Shown here: piece by piece, positions 40,850-53,380 of the stretch
How the letters are laid out: the number at the start of each line of letters is the position of its first letter
Position numbering within the stretch: position 1 is the first letter of the stretch
Origin: Brasenia schreberi
Taxonomy: Eukaryota > Streptophyta > Magnoliopsida > Nymphaeales > Cabombaceae
Length of the DNA: 64,000 nt
Assembly (NCBI GenBank): GCA_036023115.1
Contig: JAYKKT010000040.1
Span: 5,233,501 to 5,297,500 of the forward strand
Direction of reading: 5' to 3'
Position numbers and translations under genes: made by a program
Notes under the pieces: model-generated
Databases searched by the model: none
What the model saw: only the letters and a program-made list of their open reading frames with translations
Told to the model about the DNA's origin: nothing

Positions 40850-41500
40850 CTCAAAATCAATCCTTCTTATTTCTTCTCTACCTTTAACTTGGTTTTCTCC
40901 TGTGCTCTCTCGTTTCTCGTGATCCCAAATCCACTTTTATTTGTTTCTCAGTCTTCCTGTCTCTTTCTCATGTTTTGAGCCCAATGAACTTAAATGAGCC
41001 TAATGTGCTCGAGCCCAAGGCTCTTGAATATGGCTCGAGGCAAGGACGACCCGAGCATTTCTTAAAGGAGTTGAGTCGAGCTTGTCAGCTTCATATCGAA
41101 TCAATGAAGCCAAAGCTTAAAATTCTTCTTGGTGAAGGTGCCGCTAAAAAGTTCCAGCAATGTACTTGTCCCCAAAAGATAAAAAATAAAGAATACTATT
41201 TGATTTAAAGGGGAGTGATGAACCCAAAAGTTGGAGGGCAGGTGATCATCGAAGAGAAGGTTAGGAGAAGTCAGCCAACCACTCGTCAAACTCATATGGA
41301 GTGGTGCTACATTCGTGATGATATAGAATGCATTCCCAAGCTTTATTTGTATGTTATTCTTATATCATCATATTCATAATACATTCTAGCACCAAAGAGG
41401 AACAAGATGATGCTTTGTATTGGCACCAATTATGCATTTTATTTTGAATAGCTAAAAAGAAGAAAAAGACTAGAATCATATGAGAAATGACATCGGATGT
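40850..41500. other. Intergenic, degenerate gagctcgag-type repeat
   Basis: From about 40975 to 41100 words such as gagcctaatgtgctcgagcc and gctcgaggc recur. The open frame across them is compositional. No known domain. Confidence 0.45.
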
Positions 41501-41504
41501 CATC

Positions 41505-41638
41505 CATCGAAAAAAAATTTTGAATGCAAGAGGAGGCCGAAGCCTAACACACGTGCACCCTTTGAGAGTCGAACTCCCCACCAGCAGCAATAGTTCTAGA
41601 GCACCCTACCGTCGTTGAGCTAACACTCTAGGTGCCCA
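41505..41638 (-). mobile_element. tRNA-derived SINE candidate
   Basis: On the minus strand it begins GGGCACCTAGAGTGTTAGC. Box A (TTAGCTCAACGACGG, 41623-41609) and box B (GGGAGTTCGACTCTC, 41578-41564) are placed as in a Pol III-transcribed tRNA-like head, followed by an unrelated tail (AGGCTTCGGCCTCC). It cannot fold as a normal tRNA, so it is a SINE rather than a gene. Confidence 0.5.
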
Positions 41639-42179
41639 TCAAATTATATTTGTTGAAGGATCTATATGATTCGCATTAAAGTCGACTTTTAAGATGCTAT
41701 CTATCTCATTTGAAATCTATCCTCTTTCAGTCAAGACCAACGATGCTCTATGGTGCAAACTACCCACCCTACTTGGGCAAGATGACTTAATTTATACCGA
41801 CCAACATATTGAGCATCTAGGAAATCATCTTTCATCATTACAAGGGAGCCGAGCATGTTTAAACCATTTGATTTAGGGTCATAATCGAGCCAATTTTGAG
41901 CTCGAGTACTTTGATGAGTAGAGCTGGGATGGACAACTCCCAATCAATGGAATTGATAAGAATAAAACTTTCTAGGGTTTCTTTTGAGGGTTCCCATATG
42001 GATGCCTTGTAATTCCAAGAAGGTTAAAATAAGTGAGGCAAGATATTTATATTAACAAGTGGTGAGTCCTGTATGTAATCACTGCAAGATTAAATTTCAA
42101 ATCAAGCTTTATTAGTAGGGTTGAGTTACATTTATTCTAAGTTGGAATCACGTTCGATCTTGCATCATATTTGTATTAA

Positions 42180-42830
42180 ATTGAAAAAAGTAAATAGAAT
42201 GTAGTCCTCTTCCAACACTTTTGAGGTCTTCCACCGCCTCTTTTGAAGTAATCGATATTCATTTTTGTTTAATAACCTCACTACAAATGCAATATATCTT
42301 TTGAAGTCTACATGGATCCATGGTGTATTTTTCAATGCTTGATACTATGAAGCATGGTTTTCTTTCGATATTTTTGTATTTTGCTTTTTCTTTTATCATT
42401 TTTACAGTCTAATTTCTCGTGCCTTCTTACCACAGCTTCATTTGATTGTCTTTCTCTGTATCAAAACCATTTTAGACATTTTTTCTTTATTTTATCATTT
42501 ATTGGTACCATCTCAATTTGTTTCTAATAACCTCATATTTCTTGTTACATGTTGACGATTAACTGCACAACACTCATAATCATAAAACTAATGGGTCTAA
42601 TTATCGTTCAATAATATTTACCTTAAAACATTATGTCTCAATAAATTCTTCCGTGTCCCATAATCTTGTAAAACCAGCACTAAGAATTTACAGTTTTTTT
42701 TCATGAAATGTTTGTCAATTTTAATTTTATATTATGTAGTTGATTAAGATGTTGAACTTGTATTTCACGTACGTTAAGTAGAAAGTTGTCTATAAAAGTG
42801 ATATAATGTAAAACACGTTTTTTGTGATTA
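42180..42830 (-). mobile_element. Old RTE LINE fragment
   Basis: Minus strand matches to the RTE tail and RT C-terminus: gacctcaaaagtgttggaag (GRPQKCW region) near 42210 and the NHQHVQ region near 42560. Heavily decayed, with no open frame left. Confidence 0.6.
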
Positions 42831-42874
42831 AGCAATGGCAATACAATATTAAGTTGATTTTCATGAATATATAC

Positions 42875-42882
<8 letters not shown>

Positions 42883-42937
<55 letters not shown>
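42883..42937. repeat. (GA)n microsatellite
   Basis: About 27 GA units, preceded by a short (TA)n. Confidence 0.9.
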
Positions 42938-42938
<1 letters not shown>

Positions 42939-42939
42939 T

Positions 42940-43880
42940 AAAGTAAGTTGAAAAAGAATTGCCACGTTTTGTGCTGCCACTGCGTCTAGTGGCTAAGTCA
43001 AGGCAGGCCTTTCTAGGGTTTAGTTAATCCACAGGGAGCAACTTGATAGTGCACGCATGACAGAACCACTTATGTCTCCCTTGACTTTTTACCCATCGTC
43101 GGGTGGCCTATGTGGAAGAGCACTCAGTGATGAGTTTCTTCGTCTCTCAATATTTAACTATAATAAGCTTAGCTAATCATCATGCATCTCGAATTCCTGA
43201 ATATATTGTTTATTTATTCACGTCTTGAAGAAACAAATAGAATAATATGAGGTAAAACCAACGATCTTTAAACTCTGAGATTAGAGTTTAATAGATAAAA
43301 CCAAAATGGAAGCAAGTCTTCTCTTGTTTGAGTTTGATTTGGAGCGTTATTCACTCTTTCTAGCATTCATGCGAATACCCAAAATATACCATTTTGATAT
43401 TGAGTTTTGTATTATACATTATTGTTCATCAACCTCTGTGCAATGTTCATGAATGTAAGAGATTCTCTGAACCATGTAAATTAGCTTGCACTGCAGTCTT
43501 TAATGCTGTCATAATCGTTTTCTCTAATTTCAACCAATTCGATTCAAATTAATCAGCCGAGAAGATGAACCCAACGATTCCATGTCGAGATTAATCGGGA
43601 AAGAGAAAGGGATTGCAGTGGTGTCACTTCTCACACAGGGAAGATGTTCAATGTCATCATATTCGAAGAGAAATCGATGAATATAGATACATTTGTATGT
43701 GAAAAGAAGCTCTCCTTTAGATGTACAGAGGAAGACATGATTGGAGGCATGCACCGAGTTAGACCCTCTTGGGCACAGCACAGGGTTTCGTGGGAGACAC
43801 TGTGGTCGTGTCCTACTGCGGGATTACCTCAATGAGATACCAGAACAGCAACAAAAGTGACACCTTTTCAAGAAATCCAA
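42940..43880. other. Intergenic; possible decayed gene piece not identified
   Basis: The plus frame near 43769-43860 reads GDTVVVSYCGITSMRYQNSN, which looks non-random, but I cannot assign a family and the flanks do not continue it. Confidence 0.3.
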
Positions 43881-43882
43881 CT

Positions 43883-43885
<3 letters not shown>

Positions 43886-43945
<60 letters not shown>

Positions 43946-44006
43946 CCTGTAAGAGTATTTTTTTTACACTATACCGTAGACAGTAGACAGGTGTGGTATG
44001 ATCCAA

Positions 44007-44052
<46 letters not shown>

Positions 44053-44056
44053 CATA
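43886..44056. mobile_element. Short microsatellite-capped element
   Basis: (TA)n(GA)n (43886-43943), an 65-bp core from tatcctgtaagagta to ggtatgatccaatc, then (TC)n(TA)n to 44056. The same architecture as the MITEs, with a very small core. Confidence 0.45.
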
Positions 44057-44099
44057 TAAAAGCTTAAAAAATCCAATTTAAAAAAATTGGATTTTAAAT

Positions 44100-44215
44100 T
44101 GGAAAGGTGGATTTGGTAGACCCCTACTAGATTTGCATATCCAGGGTATGGAACTTGTGACCTTGTAGTTGAAGGCTCTATTAGTCTACCCATCAGCCAG
44201 GAACATCTTGGCTCC
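44100..44215 (-). mobile_element. Weak SINE-like head
   Basis: Minus strand box A-like TGGCTGATGGGTAG near 44200 and box B-like ACAAGTTCCATACCC near 44150. The B box is degenerate. Confidence 0.28.
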
Positions 44216-44359
44216 TTTGAGCATCGGGCCCGACTATACAGATTCACCCTAAGTGTGTGTGTGTGTGATTTGATAGGCACCACGGGTGTTCGCAGTCCAA
44301 TTTGGTTCCATTCTAGGCTCAACATTGAACTGAACCAAACCAAACCAGGTTCAATGATT

Positions 44360-44548
44360 TTTTTTATTATGCTAATATATGGCAGTTGCATATATGATTG
44401 TATTGTATAACAAATAATCATTATGAAGCAACTCCATATCCAAATTATATTATGATAGATATACATAGAAAGTTATAACAAATGCTATATATATATATAT
44501 ATATTGTCTCCCACTTTCTTCATAACCAAGAAAACGGTGTATCATTGG

Positions 44549-44602
<54 letters not shown>

Positions 44603-45136
44603 TAGCCTTCCAAGTGGATGAGCCCCACCCATCATGAGACAACAAACATTGAAAGCCCAACATGTTAGGCCTAAATACTCGAGTCATTTGTGGATATTTA
44701 CGGGTCGGGTTGTAAGTGGATTCTGTATGGTCGGGCTGCGGTTCCGTTTGCATGGCAAACTTCAATACTGAACCCAATCCTGCATTGGATTTTAATAATC
44801 TGATAAATGCAATCTCTGCATTCTTCCACTGTTAATCTGGTTGTGCTTTGATTAACAAATCCAACTAAACGGTTCCGGTAAGCAGACCTCATAATCCAAG
44901 CCCGTAAGTTGGCATACCCACGCTCTCACTTTTATTTTCCTTTACGTCCATATTATATTATAATGAAGTAACTGGATATTTCGTGCCACCTAAAAGTAAA
45001 CGAAAGCAGAATTAAATTATACCCGAATGTGCAACAAATAAGATTCGGTTCCTCGAATTATGGACAGTTTAGATGCCGATGAAAAGAATCACAGCATAGA
45101 AGAAAAGGTGCAGGGGGAGAAGCTCGAGGTGGTGAT

Positions 45137-45207
<71 letters not shown>

Positions 45208-46110
45208 ATAAATTACTCAGATAAGTATATGTATATATTAGTCAAGGAAGATGCTCGAGGTGCTGATTCTTACGGACATCCCTGTGAACAGTTCTATATT
45301 CCTATGAAGGCACACACATGTTTGTGTGTGTGTAAGAGAAATATACCTACCCATAAAGGACTTGCCTACTAAAATATATATACATGCGGAAGATCTTTAA
45401 ATTTATAATATTTTTTGGTACAAAATCTTATATAAACATTTTCATCAACAATTGAGAATTGAATTTAAAAAGTAAAAAAATACAGTTAACTTTTATAAAT
45501 TACATTTAATGTGCATTAAATGCTTTATGTTTTATCATCTTAATTGATCTCAAATATCGAATGGTGAAAATGTTTATAAAAGATATTATGCATTTACTTA
45601 TATATATACCTATATATGTATATACGTACATATATATACACGTAAAGATACATTTCATTTTACAATGATTACATAACATACTTACAAAATATAAACAATA
45701 TATCTCCCTTCATGCTCTCTCTTTCTCTTTCTATCTCTATATAATGTTTATTAGCATATATAAGCTTAATATATATATGCACATATTTCAAAGAAGCCTA
45801 ACACTACCGGAATACCTCCCCGCGAGGAAGAGGGCAGACAAGTTGCTCACTGATGTCTCGAGGTGTTCAAGAAGTACACAGTCACAATGCACCAAGTAGA
45901 ACTTGCTCTCGTGAAAAGCACTTATTGGGGGCGACGAACTCGGTAATAGAGCTCAACTTTTCTCGTTATCCGTGGTGACCAATAAATACAATAGGATCGA
46001 CAAACCTCCGTTCATGCGTGAAAGGGGTTGGGAGGTTTAATGGAGAGTGTGGAGCATTTGCAAATCAAGTCGTATCTCCCTTATCGCCACGAATAGCCTA
46101 TATTATACTT
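44360..46110. other. Intergenic; microsatellites and MITE remnants
   Basis: (CT)n at 44551-44599, (TC)n(TA)n at 45140-45205, and an inverted pair around 45400-45590 (ataaacattttcatcaac...gtgaaaatgtttataaaag). No gene recognised. Confidence 0.5.
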
Positions 46111-46362
46111 GTGATGCTTGCTTACTTACAACAACAACAACAATTAAGCCTTTTCTCATACTAGATGGGATCGGCTACATGAATTTTTTGTTTTCACATA
46201 GCCTTATCACGTGCCCAACACTCAGAACCATAAAACATGACAGGTCTAATTGCTGCTCTATAATATTTACATTTTAAACTTTAACGATATCTTTTTATCA
46301 CAAAGAATACTTGATGCTCCTCTCTATTTTAACCAACCAGTATTGATTCTATGGGTAACATC

Positions 46363-46977
46363 TCAATCAATTCTTCCATCATTCTCAAAAATTGACCCTA
46401 GGTATTTAAAACTTTCTTTTTGGGGGATGCAATGTGTGTCAATTTTAATTTTTATGTCCTCTGAAGTAACTAAATGATCAAACTTACATTTCATATATTG
46501 TGTCTTTGTTCTACTAAGTCGTAAACCTTTACTTTCTAATGTTTCTCTCCATAGTTTCAATTTTCTATTAACTTTTTCTTTAGACTCCTCCACTAACACA
46601 ATGTCATTTGCAAATAACATACACCAAGATACTTCATCTTGAATATGTTTTGTTAACTCATCAATCACCATTATAAATAAGTATGGACTTAAAGTTGATC
46701 CTTGATGTAACCCAATATTAACTTCAAAGATGTCTGTAATTCCTTCATGAGTCCTCACACATGTTTTTGCACCATCGTACATGTCTCTTATAAGGTTTAT
46801 GTATGTAAATAAATTACCTTTTTTTTCCAAGGTTCTCCAAAGAACCTCCCTCGATACCCTATCGTAAGATTTTTCTAGATCAATAAATATCATGTAAAGG
46901 TCTTTCTTTTTTGCTTTAAAATGTTCCACAAGACGTCTCAAAAGGTGAATCATTTCAATAGTAGATCTGTATGACAT
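46363..46977 (-). pseudogene. RTE reverse transcriptase
   Basis: 204-codon open frame: [56 protein letters not shown]. The usual catalytic FADD reads FAND, an Asp-to-Asn-type loss at the active site, so the RT should be inactive. It ends at SIFENDGRID, followed by decayed 3' sequence. Confidence 0.85.
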
Positions 46978-47765
46978 GAATCCAAATTGGTTCTCCGTTG
47001 TACTCGATACTTATCTTAACCTACGTTCGATAATTCTTTCCCATAATTTCATAGTATGGCTTATTAACTTGATGCCTCAATAATTCGTACAATTCTGAAT
47101 GTCTCCCTTATTCTTATATATGGGTATAAGTGTACTCGCTTTGCATTCCTTGGGCATCTTTTGGTTTTTTCATATTTCATTAAATAATATTGTGAGCCAA
47201 GTGATTCCTTTTTCTTGTAGGATTTTTCAAACTTCTATAGGAATATTGTCTGGTCCTACCGATTTATCGCCCTTCATATGTTTAAGAAGCTCTTTGACTT
47301 CATTCTTTTAAATACGTCAGTAGAAATTGTGGCTTATATACTTTTATGATTTAACTAACCCCCCTAAACTAATACTAACAAGCTTATTTTCATTAAAAAG
47401 CTTATAAAATAGCCCTAACTCTTCATTCTTCATTCTTCATTCGTCTTTAATGCATCTAACAGAATTAAGATTTTTAGTTTTCTAATCTCTAGCACTAACT
47501 ATCCTAAAAATATCTCTTTCACCCTCTTTTGAGTTACGTTTTTTATATAAATCCTCTCAAATTTTAGCTTTTGCTTCACTAGCGATCTTTTTCGCTTCCT
47601 TCTTTGTTTTCTTATAAGTCTCTAAAGTTTCACTAGTTTTCTTAGCATAATGTAATTTATAATGTGCCCTCTTTGCCTTGATTTTATTTTACACTACTTT
47701 ACTCCACCACCAAGCTTCTTTTTGTGCCAGTACACCTCCCTTAGATTCACCTAACACATCTTTCG

Positions 47766-48974
47766 TCACTTTCCTAATATGTATAGCCATATTGTTCCAC
47801 ATATCACAAGGTGTACCAACATAATTCCAAGCATCTCCTTGAAGGACTTTCTATTTAAATATATCTTCTTTATCGCTTTTGAGGTTCCATCATTTAGTCC
47901 GAATAACTCGATGCACTCTTTTCTTCTTTGTCTATTTTTTTTTTGTAAATCCATAACTAAAAGTCGATGTTGGGTGGTTAAGTTTTCTCCAGTAATTACC
48001 TTGCAATCTTTACAACACACTCTATCTTTTTTTTTACAAATAAAGTAATCAATTTGTGTTTGTGATAGGCCACTCTTATAAGTAATTAAATGTTCATCTC
48101 GTTTTCTGAATATTGTATTGACAATAAAGAGATCAAATGCCATAGAAAAATTTAAAATCTCCATACCTTCCTCATTTATATCCCCAAAACCAAAGTTTTC
48201 ATGAATACCTTGATATCCTAATGCCTCTTTACCGACATGTTCATTTAAGTCTCCTCCTAAACAAATCATCTCCCTTTGTGGAATTCTTTGAATCACCTTA
48301 TCTAATTCTTCTCAAAAAACCGTCTTTATACTATCTTCTATTTATACTTGGGGTACGTAAGCACAAACTATATTCAAAACCTCTGCTTCTAACACTAATT
48401 TCAATGTCATAATTCAATTACTATATCGTTGTATGTCTACTACACTATCCTTTAAATCTTTATTTATGATAATACCAACTCCGTTTCAAGCATTTTCTTT
48501 ACCTGAGTACCATAATTTAAAACTTGTATCCTCTATCTCATTTGTTTTCTCTCCAACCCACTTTGTCTCTTGTAAACATAGAATATGAATCTTTCTCTGA
48601 GTCATAGTATCTACCACCTCCATTAGCTTACCGGATAATGTTTCGATATTCCAAGAATCAATACGAATCTCATTATTTAGGACTAGTTTTCTTTCCCCCT
48701 CCCTCCCACGCACTTGTCCATATTGAAAATGTGGAGACCCTCTCTGTAATTTATTCACTACATTCGGTTGACAATGTGGCGGGACTAACTTCTTTACCCA
48801 CATCCGTCCATGATGTGGAAACCCTCTCTGCAATTGATTCACTACATCCGAGCGAAAATGTAGTGGCCCTTCATTACTTTTCACTGCATTCAGGCTCTGC
48901 AACGTGTTGCTAGGCGGGGACGCCCTAAAGCAATGCTCATAATTTGTGTAATCCATGATATAAAAATCTAACAA
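47766..48974 (-). pseudogene. RTE 5' region and endonuclease
   Basis: 48974-48486 opens with a repeat-rich leader, then the endonuclease start IRIDSWNIETLSGKLMEVVD, ILCLQETKWVGEK and FKLWYSGKENA. After a frame change 48296-47766 continues with LGGDLNEHVGKEALGYQGIH (catalytic GDLN), FGFGDINEEGMEILNFS, YKSGLSQTQIDYFIC (catalytic QIDY) and VITGENLTTQHRLLVMD (catalytic H). Endonuclease motifs are complete but split over two frames. Confidence 0.88.
48720..48905 (-). repeat. Tandem repeats in the RTE 5' region
   Basis: Two to three diverged units of about 80-90 bp (tgaatcaattgcagagaggg and its variants), giving DVVNQLQRGFPH and NVVNKLQRGSPH in translation. A 5' VNTR of the element. Confidence 0.7.
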
Positions 48975-49089
48975 AGTTTTACGCTAGCTATCGGAAGCCT
49001 AACACAACCCTCCTCCTTTATCTGGACTTGGGACCGGCCATGCAAGGGTGATCCCTTACATGAGGAAGTTTCATGCTTGCTTACTTAAA

Positions 49090-49218
49090 CCATTAAATTA
49101 GTTTGAGAAAGACGAGCTCAAGCTTTTCTTGGGGCTGCACATTCTTTTGAGCCACAATACGCTTGTGTCTCGTTAAAACTTTGCTTTTGTATTAAAGTTG
49201 GGACAAGCCAATTGTTGT

Positions 49219-49275
<57 letters not shown>

Positions 49276-50050
49276 GGAGTTGCTAGATTTCCATTCGATC
49301 TAGACCGATCGGACCGGTGGTTGGATAGATATATGATCTTGATCAAAAAAGTGAAAAATGGAAAAGTTGATGTACATGATACTTGTTTGTTATTTTAAAA
49401 GCAACTTCATTATATACTTTTTCTACACCAACCATCTCCTCAATCTAACGGTTTAAATCGGTATAAATGGAGTTTAACAACTATAATTATATATATTATA
49501 CATATATAATATAACATATATGTTTGTGTGTACATACATACGCTGGAGAAATCACTTCTAGTCTTCAGACATTCCAAGCTTCTCTCTCTCTATGTGTGTG
49601 TGTGCGCACAGTTACGAGTTTCTGTCAGTTGCGGGAATTTATTTAAGCGAGCCGAAGAACCCATATCTAAAAAAGTGGGATATAGTAGTTTTATTGGAAT
49701 TATTTTAGGTAAGCATGATTTTATGCGGACTAAAAACATATAATCTACATGTAAACTATCTAATTTAATTATAAGTTACTCGTTTAACCATGGAGTAATC
49801 AAGATTGGGTAAGGCTGCTCACTTAATTGTGGGTCCGCCACCGATTGCAGTGACAAAGGAGTGACGATGAATTCGGAGAAGAAAGCTGTTGCTAAAGGGA
49901 TCAATTACTATACCATGCCTCAATCATCTGGTTTACATAATGAAATCGTTTAGAAAGAGAAAATAAAAGAGAAATGCACACCAAAAACAGGCATTAGCAT
50001 GTTTTTGTCATTAAAAGCAGAAAGCAGCTCTAGTAAAACAACTATATATA
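49090..50050. other. Intergenic; (TA)n(GA)n at 49221-49272
   Basis: Nothing coding recognised. Confidence 0.5.
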
Positions 50051-50059
50051 TATATGACA

Positions 50060-50201
50060 GAACGAAGCATCCAGTCCTGCTCCAAAAATGGGTTAGAAAT
50101 GTCTGACTGACACTGTATTTTTCTAGGACTGGGCCGGGTCATGCACATTTTGACATCTCCAACTCCAGTGGCGGATCTAGAAAAAATTTTGGGTGGCCAT
50201 G

Positions 50202-50256
<55 letters not shown>

Positions 50257-50425
50257 GGTCCTGCGGGCAGGCACACATTAGCCTCCAGAGCCCGACAAAC
50301 CGAGGCATCCAGCCCTGCTCCCAAAATGGGTTAGAAATGTCTGACCCGATACTGTATTTTTCCAGGGCTGGGCCGGGCCACGCACAGCTTGACATCTCCA
50401 ACTCCAGTGGCGGATCTAGAAAATT
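50060..50425. repeat. Direct repeat pair of about 125 bp around an (AC)n(TA)n core
   Basis: 50062-50180 and 50297-50420 share catccagycctgctcc, ggttagaaatgtctgac, gggctgggccggg-type words and ctccagtggcggatctagaa. They differ at about a dozen sites. Between them is (AC)n(TA)n (50199-50247). Confidence 0.75.
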
Positions 50426-50429
50426 TTCT

Positions 50430-51080
50430 AGGTGCGGCAAAGTTTACTTGTAGGAAATTAAGTTTGGGAGGCGGTTGCCTCATCTCACCGCCATATATAG
50501 GTACGCCACTGGTTGAGTCCACAATCTCTTTGAAATGAACAACAATACCTACCAAAATTTCCTAGTTTCTATTGAAGTGCTGAAGTGTTGGGGGCTGAAT
50601 TTCTTCTCCACTGTTTTGAAGAAGTGTCACTATCCTTGCATACCTGATAGCTCAAAAAGTAATACCCCTTATAATAGTCTCACATTTGAGGAGTCTGTCA
50701 AAAGGGGAGTATATTAATATTGGATCTCATTGTACAATTGGGAGACCTACACCAGGATGGTGTTTATTTAAGATATTATTGGAGAAAGGAAAATTATATT
50801 AATACCGTCAGTAGCTCGGGTTAAACATGCTCGGCGATCAAGTTTAAATCGAGCTGGTGCATTAATTGAATCTGATTTCTTTCCAAAGAATGAGCTTAAG
50901 AAAGTTCATCTACATGCTGTATGGGTGTACCCGGTCCTCGCCCCGCCCCATTGCCATCTTCACCTGTGATATGATCGAATTACCGAAAAGCATGTCGTCA
51001 TCTAGCATATAAACATTACACCAAGAGAAGAGAGCCAGATTCAAGTTCCTCAAGTATATTGAGAAAACTTGTTATTCAAA
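50430..51080. other. Intergenic, no gene seen
   Basis: A ggtacgccactgg word at 50501 is part of the repeat family above. Otherwise unremarkable. Confidence 0.45.
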
Positions 51081-51084
51081 TCAT

Positions 51085-51490
51085 ATATCTTCTTAAATAT
51101 TAGTCAAACCCAGGCAACAATTAGACTTGCCATGTTATATGGTGTTGAGTGTTGAATAAGTAATCATCAACCTCTCTGATATAGATGTATGGTTATATAA
51201 GAAAAGACCATATTCGTGGTGTAATTGAAAATGTTACTAACAAATGATAAAATAAAAGAAAACCATTTAAGATTGTTTGAATACATAGGAAGGCAAACAA
51301 AAGAAGCTCCAATAAAAATGTGTGAGAAACTAACAGTAAAAATGTTAAAAGAAGATAAAAAAGTGTGGAAAGAAAATAATAAGAAAATCTAGCCTTTGTT
51401 GCGTTAACTATTTATAGCACAAGATGGAGCTCTATGGTAACAATGAGTCGATGTAGCGGATCTCAACTAGTACGAGAAAAGATCTCAACT
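51085..51490 (+). mobile_element. RTE LINE 3' fragment
   Basis: Plus strand, decayed: tatatggtgttgagtgttg corresponds to FYGSECW, agaccatattcgtggtgtaa to IRKDRI, and gaagctccaataaaaatgtg to the KAPVRK-like tail. It ends with two degenerate copies of the ctagtacgagaaaa 3' tail. Confidence 0.6.
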
Positions 51491-51639
51491 GGTACAAGAA
51501 AAGGCTTAAGAAGTCGTCCTTTGTAGGGGAGTCATCTCTGAACCAAACCCGAACTGGTTCAAATTCAGTTCCGATCCCCATTCCAAAAGAACCGGAAATA
51601 TCCAATGCAACCTGTGTGGCTTCTTGAAATTTCAGGGAC

Positions 51640-52140
51640 CTCTCTCAAGGGGATTCAACCGAAGCCTTTCAGCTTTTCTTAAAAAATATTTAAAAATAAA
51701 TCTTCACACCAAATATTCAACGGTCTCACGTTGAAGCTAATCTTAGCGAGCGGCAGATAAAGGAACAGCCCAGTGTGCCTGGTTTTCACCAAATAAAGGC
51801 ATTGTTTCCATCCCTAAACCGGGTGGAGCCAAGTTGGTGGGTGGCACCATGAGCCATCAGATCAACATGACCAACAAAATCGGGAGCCCACAAGCTCAAA
51901 ATGAGAAGGGGTTCAATTCAAATCTCACATACCCCAGATGAAAATCTTACCGAGATTAGTTGTTCACCGGAGCAGATGAAATATTTACTGTTATTGCAGC
52001 ACAAATCTCCCTGGCATTCTTCACTCTTCTTGGCAAAAGCCTCCTGTTAGATGGAGATTTCGTCCTTTTGTTTCTCCATCTCTCCTCTCACGTCACACTT
52101 GCATCAAGCTTGTGTGTGTGTGTGAGAGAGAGATGCTTAC
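51640..52140 (+). promoter_or_regulatory. Upstream region shared by the two CHX pseudogenes, copy 1
   Basis: Words such as taatcttagcgag, ccaaataaaggcattgtttc, catccctaaac, gtggcaccatgagccatcag and caaatctccctggcattctt recur in order at 59500-59900. The duplication therefore took the promoter with the coding part. Confidence 0.6.
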
Positions 52141-52334
52141 TTAGTGAACCAGAGGGTGATCAGCAATGGAACGTTTTATGGGGATAACCCACTGGAAGCG
52201 ATATTGCCTTTGTGGAGCGAAATCTCTCCCTCACACGTCGCACAGTTGCTGGTTGTCACTAGCCGCTCCCTCCAATTACTTCTCAAACCCTTCGTGGTCG
52301 CTAGATCTTCCATAGACATCATGGTATATATCCA

Positions 52335-52339
<5 letters not shown>

Positions 52340-52396
<57 letters not shown>
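52340..52396. repeat. (CT)n(CA)n microsatellite in the CHX-1 intron
   Basis: Begins 17 bp after the donor at 52324. Confidence 0.85.
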
Positions 52397-52584
52397 TATG
52401 TACAAACAAAAGAACACAATCACCAAGATCGTCCACAAACATAAAGTTCATGCATGAACATGGTGGTGCCGGAGAACATGCAGAGCCAAGTGGGTCCCTT
52501 CATCATTGGGTCATATATTGGCATGCCCCAGATCTCGGTGATAGCAAGCACACTGCTGCAGCACAAGGCCCTCGGCATAGAGAT

Positions 52585-53380
52585 GTCAATACAGGACTGC
52601 CCAGCCGAGCTCGGTCCTGGCCCTGGTGGGCCGAGGAAAATATGGGCCAGGCAGGGCAGGGCCACGGGCTGGGTCCGGTTGGCACACATACTATTAGGCA
52701 TTGTAAAAAAAAAGTTTTTCAAGCTGTAAAATGCAACACGACACTCGCTAGGTAGCGCTCCATTCTTCTACAGTTCTGTAAGCCGCAACAATTTACTTCA
52801 TAAGCTCTACCGCTGCATTACCGCTAGCATTATAGTAGTGGGGGAGTTGTTGGGCCAGAGCTGTTTAACAATCACAATTTCATGGCATTCCACATTTCTT
52901 CACAATATAACATTACACAAATACTGGTATAATCTCATAACTTCAACAGAAAATTAATACAAATACTGCAAAACAAGTTCCTCAAGCTCTACAATAACAT
53001 AGCAGTTAGAGAGAGAAATTTCAAAGATATTCTATGATGTTTAGCATCACAATATGGGACCTATTTCAATTCAAAGATAAGATCCATAGAGAAAATTAGC
53101 TACACAAAAACAAGAACATAGACAAATTTCATGACATTCCATTTTGTTTAGTATCACAATTTCATATCATTCCACATTTCTTCACAATATAACATTATAA
53201 TTATATGCTATAATCTCATACGTTCAACAAAAAATTAATACAAAAGCTGCAAAGAAGAAGCTCCTATGCAAATAGATATTTACAACCCACAACATAGGGA
53301 TTACAACTCTTAGTTTAGTCAAAATATAAAACAAAAAACTATTAGTTTAGTCAATAAGAAAACAAAGAACAAAGATTATC
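52585..53380. other. GGCC-rich repeat then AT-rich sequence
   Basis: 52590-52685 holds ggcccaggc/gggccgag words like those at 50.1-50.4 kb, cutting off the CHX frame. 52760-53380 is AT-rich with internally repeated words (ttcacaatataacatta, aaaattaatacaa). Probably hAT terminal region. Confidence 0.5.

Larger units (their letters stand above)
46114..49087 (-). mobile_element. Full-length RTE LINE with perfect 15-bp target-site duplication
   Basis: atgcttgcttactta occurs at 46114-46128 and at 49073-49087. Between them is a 2,944-bp RTE on the minus strand. It has a 5' region with tandem repeats, an apurinic/apyrimidinic-type endonuclease (48660-47930), RT (46977-46363) and a 3' tail ending in (TTG)n at 46129-46142. 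Several frame breaks separate the domains, and the RT C-terminal part (LKWRGASG to FYGSECW) and its tail are compressed. The TSD is perfect although the coding part is broken, so it was probably copied as a defective element. Confidence 0.92.

Noticed and set aside
40975..41208. 77-codon frame MSPMNLNEP...
   Set aside because: Overlies a degenerate gagctcgag repeat. Composition explains it.
41505..41638. Possible tRNA gene
   Set aside because: Box A and B are present, but acceptor stem pairing and spacing do not fit a tRNA. Better as a SINE head.
43769..43860. GDTVVVSYCGITSMRYQNSN-containing frame
   Set aside because: Looks gene-like, but it is isolated and I cannot assign it, so it is left as unidentified.
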